Below are positions 27,440 to 35,002 of a DNA stretch of 64,000 nt, piece after piece; the first letter of the stretch is position 1; every line of letters begins with the position of its first letter. The notes below the pieces were generated by a model that was given only the letters and a program-made list of their open reading frames with translations, ran no database searches and was not told where the DNA came from. Source of the stretch: Corallococcus sp. NCRR (lineage in GTDB: Bacteria; Myxococcota; Myxococcia; Myxococcales; Myxococcaceae); the NCBI RefSeq assembly GCF_026965535.1, contig NZ_CP114039.1:1736001-1800000 (forward strand), given 5' to 3'. Both the position numbers and the translations under genes were made by a program.

Positions 27440-28083
27440 TGCGCCTTCAGCGGCTGATGGTGGCAGCGGCGTTCGCGCTGCTTTCGCTCCCGGCGGTCTC
27501 CACCGCGCAGACGATGTTCCGCTTCCCCGCGTCGCAGCTCGCGGACCAGTGCGGCAACGGTGGCTGCACGGTGAGCGCGTACAAGGACTACGGCGGCCGG
27601 GACTACGCCTGCGGTGGCGTGCGCTACAGCGGGCACACGGGCACGGACTACGCGCTGGTGGGCGGCTTCTCCAAGATGGACTACGGCGTCTGGGCGATGA
27701 ACGCCGCCCGGGGCTACGTCGAGGCGTCGGTGGATGGGTACTACGACCGGTGCAATTATTGGAACCAGGCCAATCCCTATGCCGCGTGCGGCCTCTACAC
27801 GGCGAACTACATCATCATGCGGCACCCGGACAACACGCAGACCTGGTACTGGCACCTGAAGGCATACACGCAGCAGTTCGCGCGGGGGACCACGCTCGCC
27901 TGCGGCAACTGGATTGCGCGCGTGGGCTCGTCCGGCGCGTCCACGGGCCCGCACCTGCACTTCGAGTACTGGGTCCCGGGCTACGGCACGGATGACCCCT
28001 ACGCGGGCTCCTGCGGCACGCCCTACACGCGGTGGACCGCGCAGGGCGCGTACCGGGGACTTCCCGGCATCACCTGCCAGTAG
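27439..28083 (+). CDS. Secreted M23 (LytM-type) metallopeptidase
   Basis: 214 aa, signal peptide to about residue 23 (VSTAQ). A compact M23 domain with all zinc/catalytic residues: His66 and Asp70 in HTGTD, His139 in WYWHL, and HLHFE with His172 and His174. Such enzymes cut peptidoglycan cross-bridges or, in predatory myxobacteria, prey walls. Four to six cysteines suggest disulfides outside the cytoplasm. Confidence 0.9.
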   Translation: MRLQRLMVAAAFALLSLPAVSTAQTMFRFPASQLADQCGNGGCTVSAYKDYGGRDYACGGVRYSGHTGTDYALVGGFSKMDYGVWAMNAARGYVEASVDGYYDRCNYWNQANPYAACGLYTANYIIMRHPDNTQTWYWHLKAYTQQFARGTTLACGNWIARVGSSGASTGPHLHFEYWVPGYGTDDPYAGSCGTPYTRWTAQGAYRGLPGITCQ

Positions 28084-28191
28084 GCCGTGGGGACGGGAGA
28101 TGCCAGGGAGGGCCCTCCCGTCCTGAACCGGGCGTCTCGCGGAGGAAAACCCGGGAGCGGCGGGATGAAGCCGGTAGCGTGTCCGGGAACC

Positions 28192-28211
28192 CCACGGGCC
28201 TTGGCCCGTGG
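28192..28211. terminator. Perfect 9-bp inverted repeat before the CPBP gene
   Basis: CCACGGGCC-TT-GGCCCGTGG. It could be a factor-aided terminator for the peptidase operon or a leader hairpin of the CPBP gene, whose ribosome site begins 4 nt later. No T-run follows. Confidence 0.4.
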
Positions 28212-28229
28212 CGCCGGAAGGAAGTGCCC

Positions 28230-29147
28230 GTGCTGCTTCGTGGTGATGTCGCCGTCCTGCTGGAGAACGCCCCTCAGAAGCGCCAGGCGCTGGCGGAGGC
28301 GGCGTTCGTGTTCTTCGCGGTGCTGGGCCCCGCTTCGGTGGCCCGGCTGAGCCAGTGGGCCGCCGTCGCGGTGGAGCTGGCGCTGCTGGCGTGGGGGCTG
28401 CTGCTGCTGCGGCCCTGGGAGTCCTCGCGGCGCGGGGCGTGGTGGGGCGTGCTGGGCCTGGTGGTGGCGCTGGGCGGCGCGGGCGCGGGGGCGTGGGTGG
28501 CGGCGTCGGAAGCGGAGATGGCGAAGGGCTTCTCACTGTCCATGGCGCCGCTGGTGGTCCGGGCGCTGGGCATGTGCCTGCTGGTGGCGGTGCTGCTGTG
28601 GCGCGACGGTCAGGGCCCCGCGCAGGTGGGGCTGGTGCGCGAGGGCTGGGCGCGCGAGCTCTTGCTGGGCGGCGTGGTGCTGGCGGGCACGTACGCGGTG
28701 CACCTCGCGGTGTCGGTGCCGTTGGCGGCGGTCGCGGTGGCGCTGAAGCTGGCGGGCGCGGAGCTGGCGGCGCGCAAGGGCGTGGCGGCGGCGCTGCTGG
28801 ACACGGGGCTGGGCATCCCGGCGTTCGCGGCCATCATGGTGGTGGTGACGGGCTTCGAGGAGTTCGTCTTCCGGGGCTTCCTCGTGCCCCGGCTGAAGGT
28901 GGTGCTGGGAGGCTGGGTGCCGGCCATCCTGGGCGCCGCGGTGCTCTTCTCCGTGGGGCACTTCTACGAGGGCACGCTCGCGGTCTTCCAGACGTTCGTG
29001 ATGGGCGCCTGGTTCGGCGTCGTCCTCTGGTACCGGGGGCGGCTGCTGCCGCTCATCGTGGCCCACGCGGCCTTCAACACCATCAGCTTCGCGCTGATGC
29101 TGTGGCTGTCACGCTCGGGGTTCCTGGAGAAGCTGCCGCCCCTCTGA
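28230..29147 (+). CDS. CPBP-family intramembrane metalloprotease
   Basis: 305 aa from GTG 28230, picked because GGAAGGAAG is 6 nt upstream. About eight membrane helices. The three CPBP (Rce1/Abi) motifs are intact: GFEEFVFRGFL (EExxxR), LFSVGHFYEG (FxxxH) and HAAFNT (HxxxN). Abi members often process bacteriocin or self-immunity peptides; no such peptide gene is adjacent. A hairpin precedes the ribosome site. Confidence 0.88.
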   Translation: MLLRGDVAVLLENAPQKRQALAEAAFVFFAVLGPASVARLSQWAAVAVELALLAWGLLLLRPWESSRRGAWWGVLGLVVALGGAGAGAWVAASEAEMAKGFSLSMAPLVVRALGMCLLVAVLLWRDGQGPAQVGLVREGWARELLLGGVVLAGTYAVHLAVSVPLAAVAVALKLAGAELAARKGVAAALLDTGLGIPAFAAIMVVVTGFEEFVFRGFLVPRLKVVLGGWVPAILGAAVLFSVGHFYEGTLAVFQTFVMGAWFGVVLWYRGRLLPLIVAHAAFNTISFALMLWLSRSGFLEKLPPL

Positions 29148-29182
29148 AGCGAGGAGCGGCGCAGGTGCAATAGATTGGTGAT

Positions 29183-29198
29183 GGAGCAGGACTGCTCC
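29183..29198. terminator. Short hairpin between convergent genes
   Basis: GGAGCAG-GA-CTGCTCC, 7-bp arms, between the CPBP gene and the ABC ATPase gene, which run toward each other. No T-run, so low confidence. Confidence 0.3.
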
Positions 29199-29218
29199 GC
29201 GTGCCTCAGCAATCCTTG

Positions 29219-30016
29219 TCAGGCCTGGGGTGCCTGCGTTTGCGCGGAGCGCCTGCGCAACCAGTTGCGCAGGAAGGCCTTCACCTCCGGGTGCTGCGAC
29301 TGACGGAAGTGGTCCGGCGGGCCGTACTCCACCACGCGGCCCTCGTGCATCAGCGCCAGGTTGTCCGCCATGCCGAAGGCGGAGGCCACGTCCGGCGTAA
29401 TCACCAGCGACGTGGCGCCCAGTTGCTGCTTGCCCGTGGTGATGATTTCGTTCACCGCCGCCGTGGTGAGCGGATCCAGGCCCGCCGTGGGGTCGTCGTA
29501 GAGGAGAATCTTCGGCTGGAGGATGGTCGCGCGCGCGAAGCCCACGCGCTTCTGCATGCCGCCGGACAGCTCTCCCGGGAAGCGCGTGGCCGCGTGCGAC
29601 AGACCCACCTTCCCCAGCGTCTCGTTCACCGTCTTGGTGATGTCCGGCTCGGACATCTTCGTGCGCTCGCGCAGCGGGAACGCCACGTTGTCGAAGACGT
29701 TCAGCGAGTCGAACAGCGCGTTCGCCTGGAAGAGGATGCCCAGCTTGCGGCGCATCTGGTTGAGCTCGGGCTCGTTCATCTTCGCCACCTCCGCGCCCTC
29801 CACCAGCACCACGCCCCGGTCCGGCCGAATCAGGCCCATGATGTGCTTCATCAGCACCGTCTTGCCCGAACCGGACACGCCCATCAGCACGCAGGTCGTG
29901 CCCTCCGGCACCACCAGGTCCACGCCCCGCAGCGCCGCCTGCCCGCCAAACGACTTGTGCAGGTCCCGCACCTCGAGGGTCAGCTTCGGCGCCGGCTCAC
30001 GGCTCGCGTCACTCAT
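29219..30016 (-). CDS. MlaF-like ABC ATPase with altered catalytic residues
   Basis: 265 aa from ATG 30016. Looks like the ATPase of the Mla/phospholipid-transport class: Walker A GVSGSGKT (46-53), Q-loop FQANALFDSLNVFDNV, signature LSGGM. But the Walker B ends LLYDDP, with Asp175 where the catalytic Glu should be, and the H-loop reads ITPDV, with Pro208 replacing the conserved His. Both are directly visible. Either hydrolysis is slow or the protein has another role. No MlaE permease or MCE protein gene is next to it. Confidence 0.85.
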   Translation of the reverse strand: MSDASREPAPKLTLEVRDLHKSFGGQAALRGVDLVVPEGTTCVLMGVSGSGKTVLMKHIMGLIRPDRGVVLVEGAEVAKMNEPELNQMRRKLGILFQANALFDSLNVFDNVAFPLRERTKMSEPDITKTVNETLGKVGLSHAATRFPGELSGGMQKRVGFARATILQPKILLYDDPTAGLDPLTTAAVNEIITTGKQQLGATSLVITPDVASAFGMADNLALMHEGRVVEYGPPDHFRQSQHPEVKAFLRNWLRRRSAQTQAPQA

Positions 30017-30059
30017 CGCCTGGAACCCTACCGCGCACGCCCCGCCGGCCGCTTCGGAT

Positions 30060-33002
30060 TCACGCCGCCTGCCCGCTCCCCCGCTTCCGGCGGCGCATCC
30101 CGAAACCCCACAACCCCAGCGCCAGCAGGCCGGCCCCCGTGGACACGCCCAGCAGGACACCCCGCCCCATGCCCCCCGCGGCGGGCCGCACCGGCACCAG
30201 CGTCGCGTCCCCCATCACCCCCAGCCCGGCCCACATGGCCGCGGGCTCGCCGTCCTCCCAGGCGTCGCGCTGGGCGTTTCGCAGCGCCGACGCCGCGCTC
30301 TGTCCCTCCGCCAGGTGCTGGTAGTAGCGCTCCAGCAGCGCCGCGGCCTCGGCATCGCGCATGGGCCACAGGCTGGCGACCACGGCTCGCGCTCCCGACT
30401 CGAAGAAGGCCCGTGAGAGGCTCAGCACGCCTTCTCCCGCGAGCAGCGCGCCGGAGGCTCCCCGGCAGCTGGAGAGCACCACCAGCGCGTCCCGCAGCCG
30501 CAGCTCCGCGATCTCCCGGGGCTGGAGCAGGCCGTCCTCCCCCGCCTCGCCCGGAGCCAGAACCAGGGCGGAGCGCTCGGGGGACTCGACGTCCACGACC
30601 GCGTGCGCGGCCACGTGGAGGATGCGCACCACGTCCCAACGGGATGCCTTGAGCGCATGCTCGGAGGCCTCCGCGCCCATGAGCAGCCGGGGCTTCACGG
30701 CCGTGTCCTCCAGGGACTCGCTCACGGTGCGGCCTTCGCGCCGCGCCTCTGGGAGCGCGCCCAGGTTCGCGGTCTCCAGGAACATGCCTCCTCGCGCGGA
30801 AGCCACTTGCGTGCCCTGGAGGGTGTCCTTCCGGTCGGGATCCGCCAGGACCAGGGCCTCGCCCTCGGGAGGCCGCGCGGGCTGCGCGCGCCAGTAGTGG
30901 AGCAGGCTCGCGGAGGGCACCCGCGCCAGTTCGTACCGGGCCATCAAGGGCGGAGCGTCCGCGTGCTCCCGCAGCGCGGCGAAGGGCAGGTCGTGCAGCG
31001 GACCGTCCGGCACGAGCAGCAGGCGCGACACCTTCGACGGAAGGTCCCGCAGCGCGGGGGCAAGCAGCTGCGCGTACAGCGCCGCGGCGGCTCCTGCCTC
31101 CGAACCATCGCGACGCTCGATGAGGCCCGACAGGAGCGCCACCGAGGGGCGTAGCCGTGCTCGCTCTGGAATGCGGTACGCGCGCGTGCCCTCGCGTGTC
31201 ACCGCCATCACCCACGCGCCTCCCGCGCGCTCGCCCACGAGGTCGTGGTCCACACCCGCGAGGAAGACGAGCAGCGCCTCCTCCTCGCCCAGGCTTTGCT
31301 CCGTCGCGGCGAGCGACGCGAAGGGAAGCTCCGCATGCGCGGCCTCTGTGCCCGCCTCGCGTTCCTGCTCCGGTCGTGCCCCGGTCGGGGTGCGCGATGC
31401 GGACGGGAGCTCCCTTCTCCGCGTCGCGGGTCGCAGCTCGCGCTCGCGGCGCTCCAGTTCCTGGAGCTCGCCCAGCAGCCGTGTTCGCTCGGACTCAGAC
31501 AGGGCCGGGTCCAGCAGCCTGCGCTGGAGCGCGGACAGGTTCCGCAGCACGCCGTCCCGGGCCTTGCGCTGCTCCGGTGTCTCCTCTTGCGTGGGGAGCG
31601 CGCGTGAAGCCACCAGGGCCTCGAACAACGTCCTCGCCCGCAGGCGCTCACTCACCGCGAAGGCTCGCTCCAGGGCCTCGCGGGGTGGCAGGGCGGAGGT
31701 CTCTCCGGCCTCGAGGGTGAAGCCCGCGAGCCGGTGGTAGTCACTGGCCCAGTTGGAGAAGAGCTCGGCCTGGCTGGAGGCGTCCCGCTGCCACTGGCGC
31801 AGCACCTCCACCGCGTCGAGCGCTCGCTCCGCGTGCCCCAGGGCCTCCGGCAACGGACGCGTGCGGAACGCCACCGTCGCCCGCGTGCGCCACACCGAGG
31901 CGAGGTAGAGCGGGTTGTCGTGCTCGGCGGCCAGCGCCAGGGCCTCGTCCACGTCACGCCACGCGGCGGCCGCGTCCACCGCCGCTCTGCGTTCGGCGCG
32001 CGTCCACAGACAGGTGATGCGCCGCTCGGTCATGCCCGTCTCCCGGGAGATGTCGATGCAGCGGCCGAGCGCGTCCTCCGCTTCGCTCCGCTCTCCAGGC
32101 CCGTCGCCCAGCAGCTCCGCCACGAGGCGCAGCGAGCTCGTCTCCAAGACCTTGCTGCCCGCGCGCTCGGACGCCGCGAGCGCCTCGCGCCCGAGCCGCA
32201 GCAGCGCCGCCCGGCCTCCCGCGTCGGGACGCGCGTCCAGCCGCCGCCAGGCGAGGTTCGCGAGCGCGAAGCGGACGCGCGCCTCCGTGCTCGCGTCCTT
32301 CGTGCGCTCCGCCAGCTCCGCGAGCCGCCCGTACACGTCCAGCGCCTCGTCGAAGCGCCCCAGGTTCACGCTCACCGCGGCCAGCGGGACCAGCAGCTGC
32401 TTCTTCAGGCCGTCCGTCCCGTCCGGAAAGGCGAGCCCTTCCGCGCGCTTGAGCAGGCGCCAGGCACGCCCCAGGTCCTGGCCCAGGTCGGAGAGCTCGG
32501 CCGCCTCCAGGATGAGCGCGCGCACCTCCAGCCAGGGGTTCCCGGAGGCCCGGGCCACCTCGCCCACGCGCAGCACCCACTGGTGCGCCTCCTCCGTCTG
32601 GCCGCGCAGGCCCAGCGCGTTGCGCACGTTGATGCCGGCCATCACCTCGCCCTCGGCATCCCCCTGACTCCGGAAGGCGAGGGCCGCGCGGCGGTAGGAC
32701 ACCTCCGCCAGCGCGGGGTCGGAGGGCAGCTCCATGTGGCCGAGCACCAGCATGAGCCAAGGGCGCTCCGGGTGCCGTGCGATGAGGGCCTGCAGCCTGC
32801 GCCGGGCCTCGTCGCGCGCCTCCTGCCCCTGGGCGCTCCGGAAGAAGCACATCGCCGCGTCGGAGGTCTCCGGATGGGCGTCGAAGCCCTCCTCGCACCG
32901 GGCGAGCGCGGAGGACTCCGCGGCGGCCCGCGTGGGGGCGCACAGGGCCAGCCCTACCGAAAGGGTGAAGCCGCCCCATCGCCATACGCGCAGCCGCCGC
33001 AT
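30060..33002 (-). CDS. Secreted/membrane TPR-CHAT caspase-like protease
   Basis: 980 aa from ATG 33002 (GAGGTG upstream; ATG 33008 also possible). Signal peptide (to about residue 28, PTRAAA), then roughly 500 residues of TPR-like helical repeats, a linker with basic/acidic coiled coil, and a C-terminal CHAT domain. The catalytic pair is present: His800 in HVAAHAVVD and Cys846 in LSSCRGA. It ends in a membrane helix (about 945-965) and an RRRKR anchor, so the protease would be outside the cytoplasm. Last gene of the sigma-factor operon, 10 nt after the previous gene. CHAT proteases cut effector partners in known defence and stress systems; the target here is unknown. Confidence 0.9.
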   Translation of the reverse strand: MRRLRVWRWGGFTLSVGLALCAPTRAAAESSALARCEEGFDAHPETSDAAMCFFRSAQGQEARDEARRRLQALIARHPERPWLMLVLGHMELPSDPALAEVSYRRAALAFRSQGDAEGEVMAGINVRNALGLRGQTEEAHQWVLRVGEVARASGNPWLEVRALILEAAELSDLGQDLGRAWRLLKRAEGLAFPDGTDGLKKQLLVPLAAVSVNLGRFDEALDVYGRLAELAERTKDASTEARVRFALANLAWRRLDARPDAGGRAALLRLGREALAASERAGSKVLETSSLRLVAELLGDGPGERSEAEDALGRCIDISRETGMTERRITCLWTRAERRAAVDAAAAWRDVDEALALAAEHDNPLYLASVWRTRATVAFRTRPLPEALGHAERALDAVEVLRQWQRDASSQAELFSNWASDYHRLAGFTLEAGETSALPPREALERAFAVSERLRARTLFEALVASRALPTQEETPEQRKARDGVLRNLSALQRRLLDPALSESERTRLLGELQELERRERELRPATRRRELPSASRTPTGARPEQEREAGTEAAHAELPFASLAATEQSLGEEEALLVFLAGVDHDLVGERAGGAWVMAVTREGTRAYRIPERARLRPSVALLSGLIERRDGSEAGAAAALYAQLLAPALRDLPSKVSRLLLVPDGPLHDLPFAALREHADAPPLMARYELARVPSASLLHYWRAQPARPPEGEALVLADPDRKDTLQGTQVASARGGMFLETANLGALPEARREGRTVSESLEDTAVKPRLLMGAEASEHALKASRWDVVRILHVAAHAVVDVESPERSALVLAPGEAGEDGLLQPREIAELRLRDALVVLSSCRGASGALLAGEGVLSLSRAFFESGARAVVASLWPMRDAEAAALLERYYQHLAEGQSAASALRNAQRDAWEDGEPAAMWAGLGVMGDATLVPVRPAAGGMGRGVLLGVSTGAGLLALGLWGFGMRRRKRGSGQAA

Positions 33003-33012
33003 CTCCATCACC

Positions 33013-33528
33013 TCAGGTCTTCTGGGTTTCCACCCTGCATCCCCAGAGGGTGACAGGGTCTCCGCCCGGTCCGGGATCCCTGCTGACCGGGGGAATCTCA
33101 CAGACATCCCGCGTGGGAGGCGGCGGCGGGTCGCCCTGCCCCAACCGCTCGATGACCAGGATGCCGGCGGACATCTTCCCGGCACCGGGCGGCAGGGTGA
33201 GCTGCGCGCGGACGCCGCCGGCCGAAGGCGCCATCACGCTCACCCGCAGCGGCGCCGTCGTGCTCACCGTGCCCGTGACGGTCGCGAGCACCGCCCCGGA
33301 GTCATCCAGGATGCGCAGGGTCATGGGCACCGTGGATGATGACCCCAGGATGCCCGCGTCCACCACGGAGGCCACCACCGTGTCGTTCGTGGCGCCCGTC
33401 AGCGGCTCCGTGGTGATGATCATCGTGTACGACGGGGGCGCGGTCTGCGCCGCGACCGAGACACCCCACAGCAGCGCCATCATCGACAGCGCGCGCACGA
33501 ATCCCCTACCCATATTGATTGCTTTCAT
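33013..33528 (-). CDS. Small secreted protein, unknown
   Basis: 171 aa, cleavable signal peptide (WGVSVAAQ). One beta-sandwich-like domain (TMIITTEPLTGATNDTVVAS; GVRAQLTLPPGAGKMSAGIL) and a Pro-rich, two-Cys tail. No family recognised. Lies between the anti-sigma and TPR-CHAT genes and is probably a substrate, chaperone or signal of that set (inference). Confidence 0.7.
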   Translation of the reverse strand: MKAINMGRGFVRALSMMALLWGVSVAAQTAPPSYTMIITTEPLTGATNDTVVASVVDAGILGSSSTVPMTLRILDDSGAVLATVTGTVSTTAPLRVSVMAPSAGGVRAQLTLPPGAGKMSAGILVIERLGQGDPPPPPTRDVCEIPPVSRDPGPGGDPVTLWGCRVETQKT

Positions 33529-33584
33529 TGCATCCCCCTCTGCATGTCATTGGGCCGCCGGCCTGGCCCAAGGTGGTGCGGTGC

Positions 33585-34328
33585 TCACCGCAACCGGTTC
33601 ACGAACGTACTGCCGCGCTGGACGCTTCCATCCGGAAGCCGCGCCTCCACCTGCCACAGGACGCGCGCTCCGGAGGGCAGCTCCGCGAGCACGTCCGGCG
33701 GCACCGTGTACTCGCGCGACTCCAGCCGCTCCGCGCGATGGAACACCTTCAAGTCCTCCGACGACACCTGCACGCTCCAGGACACCGCCTGGGGCACGCC
33801 GCTCCAGCGGAGCACGAACTGCTCGCGGGGAAGCGCGGTGGCCTCCGGCACCCGCGAGGCGATGGCCCCGGACGCACCGCCCCGGATGCGCGTCGGATCC
33901 ACCTGTGACTGCTGCTGCCGCACCACCACGACCGCGCCCACCAGGACCACCACCGTCGCCGCCATCGCGGCCATCGCCTGCCGTCCCTGCCAGAAGCGCC
34001 GGGCGGTCAGAGACACCACCTTCGCGGGAGTCTCCAAGCCTGTCGCTGGCACCTCCGCCCTTCCCTCCACCGGAGCCCCCCGCTCCGCCTCCGCCGCTGC
34101 CTGCGACATCGCCTTCGCCAACCGCCACGCCTGCGCCCACGCGGGATCCGCCGCGACGCGCTCGACGACCGCCCGGCGCTCCTCCACCGGCAGCTCCTGC
34201 CTCACCGCGCGCCAGACGAGGTCCGCGTCCACCGGCTCCCCCGCCGCGTCATCCTCGCGCAGCGCCGTGCGCAGCCGCTCCACGCCCGCGGCATCCAGCG
34301 TGTCATCCTCGGGACGGCGGTCGCTCAC
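33585..34328 (-). CDS. Anti-sigma factor-like membrane protein
   Basis: 247 aa from GTG 34328, which overlaps the sigma stop codon (GTGA) and has AAGGGAG upstream. N-terminal cytoplasmic region about 1-115 (helical, with WRAVRQEL and ERVAADPAWAQAWRLA, as in anti-sigma helices), one membrane helix (about 118-137), and a periplasmic beta-rich domain (LRWSGVPQAVSWSVQVSSED) resembling fibronectin/FecR-like sensing modules. No zinc HxxxCxxC motif. Function inferred from position. Confidence 0.8.
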   Translation of the reverse strand: MSDRRPEDDTLDAAGVERLRTALREDDAAGEPVDADLVWRAVRQELPVEERRAVVERVAADPAWAQAWRLAKAMSQAAAEAERGAPVEGRAEVPATGLETPAKVVSLTARRFWQGRQAMAAMAATVVVLVGAVVVVRQQQSQVDPTRIRGGASGAIASRVPEATALPREQFVLRWSGVPQAVSWSVQVSSEDLKVFHRAERLESREYTVPPDVLAELPSGARVLWQVEARLPDGSVQRGSTFVNRLR

Positions 34329-34870
34329 GGCTGGACTCCCTTCAGGGAGAGACAGGCACGCAGCGCGCTCAGCCCCCGGTAGATGAGGTTCTCGGTCCGC
34401 TTGGCCTCCCACCCCAACAGCTCCGCGGCCTCCGGGACGGTGTGCCCCTGCAGGTGCAGCGTCACGGCGAGGCGGCGGTCCTGCACCAGCCCCTGAAGAC
34501 AGTCACGCACGGCCCGGGCAATCTGCGCGGCCCCCGCCGCCCGCTCCGGGTCTCCCGGCGCCACCGGTTGGGCCGGTCCCTCCGCCACCTCCTCCAACGC
34601 CACCTCCTTGCGCGCCCCCATCCGGCGAAGCTCGTCGATGAGCGTCGTGTACGCCACCCGGTACAGGTACGCGGGGGTCAGCTCCGTCTGGCCCTGGGTG
34701 CGCCCGCGCAGCTCCACCACCTTCATCATCGCGACCTGCAACAGGTCCTCCCGCCGGTCCGCGAGCGACGCGGGACAAACGCTCGCGAGCGCCCGGCCCA
34801 GGTCACGCCGCAGCGTCTCCAACCCGGCGTCCGGGGATGCACCCGCCCATGGGCCGTGCCGCAACTCCAA
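34325..34870 (-). CDS. ECF-type RNA polymerase sigma factor
   Basis: 181 aa from TTG 34870, which has a strong GAGGAGAGG site. Region 2 (REDLLQVAMMKVVEL, TPAYLYRVAYTTLIDELRR) and region 4 (LHLQGHTVPEAAELLGWEAK, TENLIYRGLSALR) are clear. First gene of an operon with the anti-sigma, secreted and TPR-CHAT genes. It likely transcribes its own operon and a regulon in response to an envelope signal. Confidence 0.9.
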   Translation of the reverse strand: MELRHGPWAGASPDAGLETLRRDLGRALASVCPASLADRREDLLQVAMMKVVELRGRTQGQTELTPAYLYRVAYTTLIDELRRMGARKEVALEEVAEGPAQPVAPGDPERAAGAAQIARAVRDCLQGLVQDRRLAVTLHLQGHTVPEAAELLGWEAKRTENLIYRGLSALRACLSLKGVQP

Positions 34871-34891
34871 GATGCCTCTCCTCGCGAATGG

Positions 34892-34926
34892 GGCGCCGAG
34901 CGTCGTTCGAACGCATCATCGGCGCC
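34892..34926. promoter_or_regulatory. Inverted repeat GGCGCCGA-N19-TCGGCGCC in the sigma operon promoter
   Basis: Perfect 8-bp arms with TTCGAA in the spacer, about 20-55 bp upstream of the TTG start. The position fits autoregulation of the sigma operon. Confidence 0.4.
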
Positions 34927-34966
34927 TCGGAGAAGCCGGGCAATCCGGGAAAACTCCCCGGAGCCT

Positions 34967-34990
34967 CCCCGGAGCCTTGGGGCTCCGGGG
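34967..34990. terminator. 10-bp hairpin (GC-rich) after the M23/propeller gene
   Basis: CCCCGGAGCC-TTGG-GGCTCCGGGG, a perfect stem; a second CCCCGGAGCC copy at 34956-34965 could pair alternatively. It lies 12 nt beyond the stop of the LytM/propeller gene, which is transcribed toward it. No T-run. Confidence 0.5.
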
Positions 34991-35002
34991 ACGACACCCG
35001 TG

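Noticed and set aside
29219-30016. Complete Mla phospholipid transporter
   Set aside because: No permease, MCE or periplasmic binding gene lies beside the ATPase in this window.
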